A program made the position numbers and the translations under genes. Of a stretch of DNA of 64,000 bases, positions 19,496 through 28,715 are shown in pieces. The notes under the pieces were generated by a model. It ran no database searches. It was not told where the DNA came from and was given only the letters and a program-made list of their open reading frames with translations. Position 1 is the first letter of the stretch. Each line of letters begins with the position of its first letter. The stretch is from Pseudoalteromonas undina (GTDB lineage: Bacteria; Pseudomonadota; Gammaproteobacteria; Enterobacterales; Alteromonadaceae), in NCBI RefSeq assembly GCF_000238275.3, contig NZ_AHCF03000004.1:62001-126000 (forward strand). Direction: 5' to 3'.

Positions 19496-21097
19496 ATGAC
19501 AACATATCAAGGCGAAACAGATACACTAGCAACACTATGCCAATCACAAGGCAGTGCATGGAAAACTATTAATCCTGAATACGCAACTCGCATGCGTTTA
19601 CAAAATCGTTTTCGCTCTGGTGTTGATATTGCACAATTTACTGCTGACATTATGCGTGAAGACATGGCTGCATACGACAAAGACACAAGTCAGTACACAC
19701 AGTCTTTAGGTTGTTGGCATGGTTTTACTGCGCAACAAATGATGATGGCAATCAAGCGTCATCAAAAAACAACTAAACGCAGTTACGTATACCTAAGTGG
19801 TTGGATGGTTGCAGCACTTCGCTCTGAGTTCGGCCCACTTCCAGATCAAAGTATGCACGAGAAAACATCAGTACCAGCACTTATCGAAGAAATCTACACC
19901 TTCTTAAAGCAAGCTGATGCACGTGAACTTGACCATTTATTTAACGAGCTAGACGATGCAAAAGCAAACGGCGGCGACGTTCAAGCAGTGCTTAATAAAA
20001 TTGATAACTTTGAAACGCATGTTGTGCCAATCATTGCTGATATTGACGCAGGTTTTGGTAACGAAGAAGCGACTTACCTACTTGCTAAAAAGATGATTGA
20101 AGCGGGTGCTTGTGCTATCCAAATCGAAAACCAAGTATCAGACGCTAAGCAATGTGGTCACCAAGCAGGTAAAGTTACCGTTCCTCATGAAGACTTTTTA
20201 GCTAAAATTAATGCAGTACGTTACGCGTTTCTAGAGCTAGGTATTGATAACGGTATTATCGTTGCGCGTACCGATTCTCTAGGTGCAAGCCTAACGCAAA
20301 AAGTACCGGTTTCACAAAAACCAGGTGACTTAGCAAGCCAATACAATGCATTTTTAGAAACAACACCGGTAAACAGTGTTGATGATTTAAATGAAGGCGA
20401 AACGGCAATGAAGCTTAATGGCCAACTTTGTAAGCCTACACGCCTAGATAACGGTTTATACCAGTTCCGCGAAGGCACTGAGAAAGACCGCGTAGTACTA
20501 GATTGTGTTACTAGCTTACAGTCAGGCGCTGATTTACTGTGGATTGAAACAGAAAAACCACACGTAAAACAAATTGCAGAGCTGGTAAATCGCGTTAAAG
20601 AACAAGTTCCAGATGCTAAATTAGTATACAACAACTCACCGTCGTTCAACTGGACGCTTAAGTTCCGTGAGCAAGTATACCAAGAGTGGCAAGAAGCAGG
20701 TCGTGACCTTAGCGCTTACCCAAGTATAGATGACAATAAAGCGCTTATGGCTCCAGAAATGGATGCAACAGAGCTTGCTGCAGCTGCAGACTTACTGGTA
20801 CAAAACTTCCAACGCGATGGTGCGCGTGAAGCAGGTATTTTCCATCACCTAATTACATTACCAACGTACCATACAGCAGCATTAAGCACTGATATTCTAT
20901 CTGAAGGTTACTTCGGTGACTTAGGTATGTTGGCTTATGTACGTGACGTACAACGTCAAGAAATCCGTCGTGAGCAAGCGTCAGTTAAGCATCAAGACCT
21001 TGCAGGCTCTAACATTGGCGATACGCACAAAGAGTACTTCTCTGGCGAGAATGCACTTAAAGCCGGTGGTGAAGCTAACACTATGAACCAATTTTAA
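19496..21097 (+). CDS. aceA: Isocitrate lyase
   Basis: 533 residues, the long form of isocitrate lyase found in Pseudomonas-like bacteria. The active-site cysteine loop reads KQCGH (residues 218-222), and PIIADIDAGFGNEEATY provides the Mg-binding acidic residues. It cleaves isocitrate to glyoxylate and succinate, feeding malate synthase encoded divergently. AAGGAC precedes the ATG, and a terminator lies 22 bases after the stop. Confidence 0.95.
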   Translation: MTTYQGETDTLATLCQSQGSAWKTINPEYATRMRLQNRFRSGVDIAQFTADIMREDMAAYDKDTSQYTQSLGCWHGFTAQQMMMAIKRHQKTTKRSYVYLSGWMVAALRSEFGPLPDQSMHEKTSVPALIEEIYTFLKQADARELDHLFNELDDAKANGGDVQAVLNKIDNFETHVVPIIADIDAGFGNEEATYLLAKKMIEAGACAIQIENQVSDAKQCGHQAGKVTVPHEDFLAKINAVRYAFLELGIDNGIIVARTDSLGASLTQKVPVSQKPGDLASQYNAFLETTPVNSVDDLNEGETAMKLNGQLCKPTRLDNGLYQFREGTEKDRVVLDCVTSLQSGADLLWIETEKPHVKQIAELVNRVKEQVPDAKLVYNNSPSFNWTLKFREQVYQEWQEAGRDLSAYPSIDDNKALMAPEMDATELAAAADLLVQNFQRDGAREAGIFHHLITLPTYHTAALSTDILSEGYFGDLGMLAYVRDVQRQEIRREQASVKHQDLAGSNIGDTHKEYFSGENALKAGGEANTMNQF

Positions 21098-21118
21098 TTC
21101 AACTAGATAGTGTTACTT

Positions 21119-21141
21119 AAGGGCCACAAGGCCCTTTTTTT
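21119..21141 (+). terminator. Terminator of aceA
   Basis: Stem AAGGGCC/GGCCCTT (21119-21125, 21130-21136) with an ACAA loop, followed by a T-run. Confidence 0.88.
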
Positions 21142-21339
21142 ATGCCTACATAAAGGCAAAATTTAATAGATCAGTATTTTACTAGCTAGTTACTCAGGGA
21201 TGCAATGCAGCTTAAAAGTGTAAATAAATTTAAAGGATGTTTATGCTCGGCTGCGAGGGCTTTATGTTGATTACGCTTTAACACGGGTAAGCACAATAAA
21301 TTACCCGCTTTTTACAGCATATAGATCAGAGTTTAACTA

Positions 21340-21603
21340 GGGTCTGTTGACCTTTCAAGGTTAAATTTGCAGCAGTCTGTTTGGTAGTTAGGCAAGGCAG
21401 AGCCTATGTGGTGTGGTTCTTCCCCATAAATAGGCGATAACGCAGCATCAATGCCAAACAGGCGTTGCCCAAAGGGTTCTGCCTAGGGGCGATTTACTCT
21501 TTGTTGCTCGGTTTTTACTTAGCCCACTAGGTTACAAACCTCGCGCCGCGATTAAACCGCCCATAGTTTGAACAAATTTTAATCCGCAAAGGTCAACAGA
21601 CCC
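21340..21603. mobile_element. MITE-like non-autonomous element
   Basis: A 264-bp element bounded by perfect 16-bp inverted repeats (GGGTCTGTTGACCTTT at 21340-21355 and its complement at 21588-21603). It is flanked on both sides by TA, which could be a TA target duplication as made by IS630/Tc1-type transposases. There is no coding capacity. Its ends separate copies of a local direct repeat, consistent with insertion into a pre-existing array. Confidence 0.7.
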
Positions 21604-21977
21604 TAAGCTACTAAAAGCAGATCACGATTTAACTAGCTAGTTGAAATACAGATCAGGTTTTAACTAACAAGGTTAAAAACAGCCATTACCTTCATTATTA
21701 AGGGTCGATTTGCCTTTCTAATCCTCAATTTGAGCATCTAAACGCTTAATTTAAAGGTTTTTAACTGGGGTTTAGAAAGTAATAAACCGATTTTTTACTA
21801 ACTGTCGCACCTTATAAAACATTTTTTTACTAACTGAGGGCTTATAAACAGTGACTCAAACCGAATTTTTACTAACTCAAAGGGGCTGAGTTAGTATAAA
21901 CCGAATTTTTACCAACTCAGTTTGAAGCTAAGTCCGATATTTAGCTAAAGTATGTAAGGGATTACTCACATTATTGC

Positions 21978-21994
21978 TGTAAAGGGGGTTTACA
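21978..21994. repeat. TGTAAA-G5-TTTACA palindromic repeat, copy 3
   Basis: The 17-base unit in the opposite orientation, 75 bases beyond the S9 peptidase stop codon and directly followed by a heptamer array. Confidence 0.8.
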
Positions 21995-21999
21995 CTTGT

Positions 22000-22040
22000 G
22001 AGCTTCGAGCTTCGAGCTTCGAGCTTCGAGCAACGAGCTT
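22000..22040 (+). repeat. Heptamer tandem array (GAGCTTC)n
   Basis: Four perfect GAGCTTC heptamers followed by GAGCAAC and a partial GAGCTT, all in phase. It lies in the 3' flank of the S9 peptidase gene. Confidence 0.9.
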
Positions 22041-22069
22041 GTATAGTTCGTCACTCATAACTCTACGTT

Positions 22070-24094
22070 TTATTTCGAATGCTTATCAAACCACCACTGA
22101 ATGTAAGCCACTTTAGTCATTAAATTTGATGGACGGGCAGTTATACCATGTGAAGCGTTTGGAATGCGCACCATCGCGGTATCAACCCCCTGTAATTTTA
22201 AGGCTTGATAAAACTGCTCTGTCTCTGAAATTGGCGTACGATAGTCTGCTTCACCAGTCAGAAGCATGGTTGGGGTTTTAACATTGCCAACATAACTGAT
22301 TGGTGAGCGCTTCATGTAATGCTCAATATGGTCCCAAGGTTTACCTGGAAACCAATAATCGGCAAAAAACGGATAGAAGTCAGCAGTTAGTACAAAGCTG
22401 ATCCAATTAATCACAGGCTTAGCAACAACAGCAGCAGCAAAGCGATCCGTATGGCCTACAATCCACGCGGTTAATACACCGCCGCCAGAGCCACCGGTAA
22501 CGAATAATTTAGACTTATCAATAAAGCCTTTATCGATTAGCGCGTCAACGCCAGTCATTAAATCATCGTAATCATTGCTTGGATAATTATGGTGAATGGT
22601 TTGCGCAAACTCTTTACCGTACGAGTCACTGCCTCGTGGGTTCATGTATAAAACGACATTTCCTTTAGCGGCAAATAGTTGTACTTCGGCACTAAAGTGA
22701 GGGCCATAGTTAGCAACAGGGCCACCGTGAATTTCAAGCACCAGTGGGTATTTTTTTGATTTATCAAAACCCGGAGGGTAAGCAACCCAGGCTTGTATTG
22801 GTAACTCGTCGTGGCTTGATTTTAACCATAGCTCTTCAACCTTAGCGAGCTGCTTAGTTTGTAGTGCATCTGAGTTCAAATCGGTTAAACGCTTTATTGA
22901 GCCACGCTTTATTGTTGCAACATCAGCTGGACGCTGAGTATCAGCCAGTGTAAATGCAATATCGCCATTTTCACTAATATCAAAATCACCACCAGAATAA
23001 GGGCGCCCAAACGCCACACTACCTATTTGTTCGGTAATCACCTTACGTTTACCGCTTCGAGGTTGATAAGCAAGTGCGGTTTGGCCTTCATCGGCATAAC
23101 TAAAATAGAGGCCTTTTGAATTTGCGCTCCACTTTATTTGGCCAACGCTGCGATCGAAATCGCTAGTCAGGCTTTGAGTATCGCCAGTTTTCAAATCACG
23201 AATATAAAGCTGAGTATTTTCATAGTTAGTGCGCTTGTCGTCGTAGCCAGTAAAAGCAAGGTACTGACCGTTTGGTGAAACCTGAGGTTGTTGATCTGGC
23301 CCATTACGGTCGGTCAGTGGGGTGATCTTTAACGTGCTTAAATTAAGTTGGTACACTTCACTATTGGTAGGCTTGAGCGCATGTTCAGCGTGTCTATTAG
23401 CTGAAAAATAAAGTGATTCGCCGTTTTTACTAAAGCTTACACCCCCATTGTAATCAAAGTTATCGTCAGTGAGTTGCTGTGCATTGCCGCCATTCGCATT
23501 AAGAGTAAATAGCTGATTAAACCCTTTTTGACTATAGCCACTGCCATCTGCACGGTAGTAAACATCGTCAATAAATTTAGCTGGCTCTGCCCAGTTAGCA
23601 CCTTTAGGTTTGCCAGGCAAACTGACAGGAGGTGAGCTTATTTCAGGAACAAACATACTAAACACTAGGTGTTTAGAATTAGGTGACCAAGTTATTGAGC
23701 GAGGTGCATTAGTAAGGTTACTAATTTTTGCCACAGCTCCAGTTTTAAGCCACTTCATGTATATTTGATTACTGCCATCTCTGTTAGAGATAAACGCAAG
23801 GCGCTGCCCATCGGGTGACAACACAGGCGAGTAGTCCATAAATACACCTGATGTTAAGGGCTGCAGTTGTCCTGTGTTGTAATCAACAGACCAAATATTA
23901 CCGACTTTGCGATCGGTTTTAATATCCATGCGGTTACGAACGAAATACACTGTTTTACCGTCTTCGGTGATGTCTATTTGGTTGGCATATTCTAAGTTGA
24001 ATATATCTTGAAGTTGCAATGTGTGTGTATTGTCGTTTGCGCTGGCAAAAAGGCTTACGCTAAATATAAGACTAAGTACTAAAAACTGTTTCAT
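22070..24094 (-). CDS. Exported S9 (prolyl oligopeptidase family) peptidase
   Basis: 674 residues. A signal peptide (~19 residues, ending FASA) is followed by a beta-propeller of PD40/WD40-like repeats (for example YSPVLSPDGQRLAFISNRDG) over residues ~40-400, then an alpha/beta-hydrolase domain. The nucleophile elbow is GGSGGG, the acid is in GEADYRTP, and the catalytic His is in NASHGI near the C-terminus. It probably acts as a dipeptidyl or oligo-peptidase in the periplasm. AGGGAT precedes the start. No partner gene is adjacent. Confidence 0.92.
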   Translation of the reverse strand: MKQFLVLSLIFSVSLFASANDNTHTLQLQDIFNLEYANQIDITEDGKTVYFVRNRMDIKTDRKVGNIWSVDYNTGQLQPLTSGVFMDYSPVLSPDGQRLAFISNRDGSNQIYMKWLKTGAVAKISNLTNAPRSITWSPNSKHLVFSMFVPEISSPPVSLPGKPKGANWAEPAKFIDDVYYRADGSGYSQKGFNQLFTLNANGGNAQQLTDDNFDYNGGVSFSKNGESLYFSANRHAEHALKPTNSEVYQLNLSTLKITPLTDRNGPDQQPQVSPNGQYLAFTGYDDKRTNYENTQLYIRDLKTGDTQSLTSDFDRSVGQIKWSANSKGLYFSYADEGQTALAYQPRSGKRKVITEQIGSVAFGRPYSGGDFDISENGDIAFTLADTQRPADVATIKRGSIKRLTDLNSDALQTKQLAKVEELWLKSSHDELPIQAWVAYPPGFDKSKKYPLVLEIHGGPVANYGPHFSAEVQLFAAKGNVVLYMNPRGSDSYGKEFAQTIHHNYPSNDYDDLMTGVDALIDKGFIDKSKLFVTGGSGGGVLTAWIVGHTDRFAAAVVAKPVINWISFVLTADFYPFFADYWFPGKPWDHIEHYMKRSPISYVGNVKTPTMLLTGEADYRTPISETEQFYQALKLQGVDTAMVRIPNASHGITARPSNLMTKVAYIQWWFDKHSK

Positions 24095-24212
24095 TATTAA
24101 TCCCTGTTGTTAACTTATGAACAGTTATAAGTGAGGGATTATTAAATTAACAGCACAATGCGATGAAGCCCATAATTAACTCTATGATTGCATTAATTCA
24201 GTGAGGTTACAA

Positions 24213-24237
24213 AAGCTGTAAAGGGGGTTTACAGCTT
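24213..24237 (-). terminator. Terminator of the pxpA operon, built on the TGTAAA-G5-TTTACA repeat
   Basis: Copy 4 of the palindromic repeat (core 24217-24233) is here extended to perfect 10-bp arms (24213-24222 and 24228-24237) with a five-base loop. It lies 12 bases after the pxpA stop codon, and the minus strand continues TTTTG, so this copy may serve as a weak terminator. Confidence 0.5.
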
Positions 24238-24248
24238 AATCTGTATTT

Positions 24249-24989
24249 TTAACTTGAACTATTGGCTGAGCAAAGCGCTTTTATCTCTTCAATAATTGCA
24301 ATGCCTTGGGGGTTATCGCCATGCACGCAGATGCTGTCAGCAACTAGTTTCAACGATTTTCCAGATTGAGTAGTTACACTGTTACCGGTTAAAAGCTGTT
24401 TAACCTGAGCTAATAATGCGTCTTTGCTATGCACACTGCCCGGTATATTTCGTGCTACTAATTGCCCTTGGTCTGTGTATTGCCTGTCTGCGAACGCCTC
24501 TAATATCAGTGTGAGCCCAAGGTGCCATGCCATTGTTTGATGTAGCTTGGCATCGGCTGTGGCGAGTATCATCAACTTTAAGTTAGCAGGGTAACTGGCA
24601 ACCGCACCCATAACAGTGGTAAGCAATTGCTGGTTGTTCATCATGTCATTATACAGCGCACCATGGGGTTTTACATAGCTAAGGGTTAGCCCTTGTACTT
24701 TTGCCATGCCATCAAGGGCAGCTATTTGATAATGCAAACATTGAGTGAGCTCAGCCACACTCATACTCATTGAGCGCCTACCAAACCCTTGTTTATCAGG
24801 GTAGCTTGGATGAGCGCCAATCATAACATTATGTTGTTTAGCTAGCTTTAGGGTATGCGCCATTACACTCGAATCACCAGCATGAAAGCCACAAGCAATA
24901 TTTGCCATATCAATATGTGGCATAACGTCGTTATCAAGGCCCATTTGCCATGCACCAAAGCTCTCGCCTAAATCACAATTAAGTTTCAT
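24249..24989 (-). CDS. pxpA: 5-oxoprolinase subunit A (LamB/YcsF family)
   Basis: 246 residues with the family signature MKLNCDLGESFG at the start and HAGDSSVM, VKPHGALYN, EAFADR and SICVHGDNP blocks in order. In characterised bacteria PxpA works with PxpB and PxpC to hydrolyse 5-oxoproline with ATP. No pxpB or pxpC lies in this window. The ATG at 24989 gives the family N-terminus; the longer reading overlaps the upstream gene and is rejected. It starts two bases after the stop of the GH3 gene, so the two are co-transcribed. Confidence 0.88.
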   Translation of the reverse strand: MKLNCDLGESFGAWQMGLDNDVMPHIDMANIACGFHAGDSSVMAHTLKLAKQHNVMIGAHPSYPDKQGFGRRSMSMSVAELTQCLHYQIAALDGMAKVQGLTLSYVKPHGALYNDMMNNQQLLTTVMGAVASYPANLKLMILATADAKLHQTMAWHLGLTLILEAFADRQYTDQGQLVARNIPGSVHSKDALLAQVKQLLTGNSVTTQSGKSLKLVADSICVHGDNPQGIAIIEEIKALCSANSSS

Positions 24990-24990
24990 A

Positions 24991-26919
24991 TTAATGGCTC
25001 TTCGATTGTTTAATAGTGACTGGTAACTGGCCTTTTGCAGGGGCTTGGCCAAATAATACTTTTGCCAGTGCAGTAAAAGCAGGCCCAGACACCAGATCGT
25101 TTTTATCTACATCAATATTGTAGGCGTATGAGGCAAGTACTGCATCAGCATAGTTACCAAATTGAGCAATATCATACGGTGCTCGCAAACTAATAAATAC
25201 CGTTGGAGTGTTTTTTTGTTTAGCCATTTTTAGTAATGATTCAAGCGCTTTGGGTTGCTCTGCGTTATTTAAGGCAAAGTTTGGGTTATCGGCTAAATCA
25301 TCCATACCGCCAATTTCCACGGCACTTTGGTTCGGCGTTGCATTGCCAGCAATAACAATACTTGCTTGGTTTATGTTGCGCTGCGCTTCATCTGGGTCAA
25401 AGCCCTGTAAGCTGCTGCAACTAAAACTGAGTGGTTGTGAACTTAACGCACTAATTGCTTGTTGCATTGCCATGCACTTGCGGGTGTCAGGCATAATAAT
25501 ATGAATATGCTGATCAGCGCCAAGTTTAAGCGGCAAGGTATTATTGTTATTTTTTATTTGGGTAATTGCCGCTAATGCCAGGGATGCTTCTAATTCACGA
25601 TGTGCTTTATTACCAATAATGTGTTTTGCATTAGCCAATGCATTAATGGGGTTAGGCAAAGCGTTTAATTTAAACTTACTTTTAAGCGAGGTAATACGCT
25701 GCGTCGAATGGGCAATTTCATGTGCGTCTAGTTGCCCTGTTTTAACCGCACTAATTAAAGAGTCAATGAGCGCATCAAGCTTATTTATATCCTCAGGCGT
25801 TCTAATTTCTATTGGCATTAGCGCTATATCAACCCCAGCTGCAAAAGTGTTTACAACTGCTTGGGTAGGGCTGAAAAAATGACTTATACCGGCCATATCC
25901 AGTGCATCGGTTACCACTACGCCTTGATAGTTAAGCTCTTTACGAAGAATATCGGTCATGATTTTACGCGACATGGTCGCGGGTTTTATCATTTGCTTAC
26001 CCTCTACATTGGTTAATGTACTGCTATCAAGCTCAGGGTATTGAATATGCGCGGTCATTATCATCCCAGGACTATGCTGCTCAATAATGTGTTTAAAGGG
26101 CGCTAAATCTTGAGCGTAAATAGCTTCTTTTGAATGCATCACTTTAGGTAAGCCTGTATGGCTATCTACATTGGTATCGCCATGTCCTGGAAAGTGCTTT
26201 ATAGCGCTAATAATCCCGTTTTTTTCAAATTCACTAACTTGTGCCGCACCCATTACCGCTACTTCGTCGGGGTTTTCACTAAAAGATCGTACATTAATGA
26301 CCGGATTGTCAGGATTCATGTTCACATCAACCGTTGGCGCATAATTTACATTAATGCCAAGCGCTGAGAGTTCAGTAGCCAATACGTTCGCCGTTTGGGT
26401 TGCGAAATAAGTGCCATGCTCAGGGTAAGTTGCGCCAATTGACATATTACCGGTGAATGAGGTTGCCACATCGCGAGGTAAGCGAGCAACGCGTCCGCCC
26501 TCCTGGTCAATAGAAATAAACAGCGGTAAGCCTGATTTTGATGCAGATGCAGCTTGTTGTAGTTGCTGATTAAGGCTAATAATTTGTTCGATGCTTTGGG
26601 TATTTTCAGAAAACAAAATTACCCCGCCAATATCATAACGACTAATTGCTTTTGCAAGAGTGTCGGGCAATTTGGTTAATGGCGTTCTGCAGCGTTTACT
26701 ACTGCCTTGGTCACAAAAATAGCGTAAATCGAGCATGAGCTTTTGCCCAAGTTGCTGTTTAAGTGACAGCGCAGAATCGGCAAAAGAAGATTTTATTGGC
26801 ATGAAACATCCGATTAAAAAAAGAGAAGACGATAACAAGTACTTATTTAGCAACACACACCCCAAGGCTAAATAAAAATAAAGTGCACGCAGCTTAACTA
26901 TTATTGAGCTTAACTGCAA
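24991..26919 (-). CDS. GH3 beta-N-acetylhexosaminidase-like enzyme, exported
   Basis: About 600 residues after a signal sequence (cleavage probably after SSFA). The GH3 hallmarks are IDQEGGRVARLP, KHFPGHGDTNVDSHTGLP (the NagZ-type His-Asp general acid loop) and VVTDALDMAGI (nucleophile Asp). A C-terminal alpha/beta domain makes it longer than cytoplasmic NagZ (~340 aa). It likely removes GlcNAc from peptidoglycan or chitin fragments outside the cytoplasm. The start is uncertain: the ATG at 26919 gives an unusually long leader, and a non-ATG start nearer the hydrophobic segment is possible. It is co-transcribed with pxpA. Confidence 0.85.
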   Translation of the reverse strand: MQLSSIIVKLRALYFYLALGCVLLNKYLLSSSLFLIGCFMPIKSSFADSALSLKQQLGQKLMLDLRYFCDQGSSKRCRTPLTKLPDTLAKAISRYDIGGVILFSENTQSIEQIISLNQQLQQAASASKSGLPLFISIDQEGGRVARLPRDVATSFTGNMSIGATYPEHGTYFATQTANVLATELSALGINVNYAPTVDVNMNPDNPVINVRSFSENPDEVAVMGAAQVSEFEKNGIISAIKHFPGHGDTNVDSHTGLPKVMHSKEAIYAQDLAPFKHIIEQHSPGMIMTAHIQYPELDSSTLTNVEGKQMIKPATMSRKIMTDILRKELNYQGVVVTDALDMAGISHFFSPTQAVVNTFAAGVDIALMPIEIRTPEDINKLDALIDSLISAVKTGQLDAHEIAHSTQRITSLKSKFKLNALPNPINALANAKHIIGNKAHRELEASLALAAITQIKNNNNTLPLKLGADQHIHIIMPDTRKCMAMQQAISALSSQPLSFSCSSLQGFDPDEAQRNINQASIVIAGNATPNQSAVEIGGMDDLADNPNFALNNAEQPKALESLLKMAKQKNTPTVFISLRAPYDIAQFGNYADAVLASYAYNIDVDKNDLVSGPAFTALAKVLFGQAPAKGQLPVTIKQSKSH

Positions 26920-27057
26920 AACCCAGCAAATATAAATCGTATGATTTAATTATCCTTAAAATAACAAAAATTAGGCCACTTAGTTCTATTTATGTATTAT
27001 ATTAATTGTGTATGCAGTGCATAGCAGTCGTTTTTATTTGCTTAGGATGATATTAAG

Positions 27058-28620
27058 TTGCGTTTTCGATTACCATTTACTTTTAACCTCAGGCAATTAA
27101 TTCTTTTGTTAGCTATGCCCGCTGCAGCTGCTATTTTGTTTAGTGGTTTATATATTAGTTATCAGGTTCAAAAAGAACGAGTTATTGAAGATACCCTGCA
27201 AAGTAATCATGTATTTGCTAGTAAGCTAGCTTCAGCAACTGAGCACTTTTTAGCAGCAGCAATGCAGCAACTTGAGTTTTCAGCCAGTATTATTGCTGAA
27301 GATATTACCAACACTGAGTTACTCCAAGCTGAAACCAACCGCCTTTTAGAGCAAACTCAGAGTTTTAATTCGGTTGCTATCAATATGCAAGGTGTGGTTA
27401 AAGCAGCTTCACCTGTGTCTTTAAATATAATTAATAAAACCGTTAATTCAGTCCACTCTAAGCAGGCTCTTAAATCGCAGCAGCCGCAGGTTAGCCTGCC
27501 TTACATTTCGCTGGCTAATAATTTAATTATTGTTGTCTCCTATCCTCTGTTTGATCTGGCAGGGAATTATTATGGTTATATTGGCGGTAGCTTTTACTTA
27601 GAGCAGCAGAGTATTTTAAATGCCTTGTTAAAACAGCATAGTTACGATGGCGGGGCTTACTTTTATGTGGTTGCTGATAACAAAACCTTACTTTACCATC
27701 CTGATTCTAAGCGCATTGGCGAGCAAGTATCTAATAACCCAGTAATAGAGCGAGTGTTGCAAGGTGAACGTGGTTACACTCGGATTTTAAATGGTCAAGG
27801 AACAGCTATGCTTGCTGGGTTTGCGCCCGTTAAGCTCGCGAATTGGGGGATTGTTGCCCAGCGAAGTGAAGCGACAACACTTGCAAAACTAGATACTTTT
27901 CAAGGGCAGGTGCTTAAGCGAATGTTACCCATAGTACTCATTACTTTTTTATTAATTGCTATGTTAGCTCACTATATTGCTAAGCCATTAAGACTGTTAG
28001 CCGATAGCGCTAACTTATCAACCGATAAGAAAAACGTAGAACACCTCAAAGGTATTAAGTCTTGGTACTTTGAAAGTCAGCAGCTTAAACATGCAATGCT
28101 AGAAGGCGTTCATACTTTGCAATCGCAAATGGGGCAATTACGTCAAGATGCACTCACCGATCCGCTAACTGGCGCGCATAATAGGCGGGGCTTAAACATA
28201 TTGCTTGAAAACCTAATGGATAAGCAAATACCGTTTGCTGTGCTTGAAATTGATATCGACTTTTTTAAACGGGTTAATGATACGTTTGGCCATGATACGG
28301 GTGATGAAGTATTAAAAAACCTTACTCATATTATACAGTCGTTATCGCGCAAGCATGATATTGTGGCACGCACTGGTGGAGAAGAGTTTTTACTGGTGTT
28401 GCCAAACGAAAATAGTGATAGTGCATTTGTTATTGCTGAGCGTTTACGCAACCAAGTAGCCACCACATTGATGGCAAAAGTAGGCTATATAAATGTATCG
28501 ATTGGTATCGCTACTTGGCCACAGCATAGCGATGATATTAACCAAGTATATAAATGCGCTGACAAAGCGCTCTATCACGCTAAAGAAACGGGTCGTAATA
28601 AAAGTGTGATCGCCAGCTAA
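27058..28620 (+). CDS. Membrane diguanylate cyclase with Cache sensor
   Basis: 520 residues. It has an N-terminal membrane helix (~10-32), a periplasmic double-Cache-like domain (~40-290), a second helix (~295-312), a short linker and a C-terminal GGDEF domain with an intact GGEEF site. The inhibitory I-site (RKHD, five residues before GGEEF) is present. It makes cyclic di-GMP in response to an unknown extracellular ligand. The start is TTG at 27058 with AGGATGA upstream; no ATG lies before the first membrane helix. It is a single-gene unit. Confidence 0.93.
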   Translation: MRFRLPFTFNLRQLILLLAMPAAAAILFSGLYISYQVQKERVIEDTLQSNHVFASKLASATEHFLAAAMQQLEFSASIIAEDITNTELLQAETNRLLEQTQSFNSVAINMQGVVKAASPVSLNIINKTVNSVHSKQALKSQQPQVSLPYISLANNLIIVVSYPLFDLAGNYYGYIGGSFYLEQQSILNALLKQHSYDGGAYFYVVADNKTLLYHPDSKRIGEQVSNNPVIERVLQGERGYTRILNGQGTAMLAGFAPVKLANWGIVAQRSEATTLAKLDTFQGQVLKRMLPIVLITFLLIAMLAHYIAKPLRLLADSANLSTDKKNVEHLKGIKSWYFESQQLKHAMLEGVHTLQSQMGQLRQDALTDPLTGAHNRRGLNILLENLMDKQIPFAVLEIDIDFFKRVNDTFGHDTGDEVLKNLTHIIQSLSRKHDIVARTGGEEFLLVLPNENSDSAFVIAERLRNQVATTLMAKVGYINVSIGIATWPQHSDDINQVYKCADKALYHAKETGRNKSVIAS

Positions 28621-28715
28621 AATTAAATTTATTTTTAAAAATTAACTTACCTTAAGTTTTATTTAAGTTTCACTGATTAAATTTTATCTATAGATTTAAT
28701 ACAGGCGATGCTTAT

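Larger units (their letters stand above)
21142..22069. other. Repeat-rich spacer without genes
   Basis: About 930 bases between aceA and the S9 peptidase gene with no credible ORF. It contains four degenerate AGATCA-n-TTTAACTAG units (21168, 21323, 21619, 21650), a 264-bp MITE-like element between the second and third, four degenerate TTTTTACTAACT units (21786-21917), one TGTAAA-G5-TTTACA palindrome (21978) and a heptamer array (22000-22040). Confidence 0.8.

Noticed and set aside
20221..20649. 142-residue antisense ORF inside aceA
   Set aside because: A shadow of the strongly conserved aceA frame.
24215..24235. TGTAAA-N5-TTTACA copies as LexA boxes
   Set aside because: The CTGT and ACAG halves are 11 bases apart instead of 8, so the LexA spacing is not met, unlike the site at 61024-61039.
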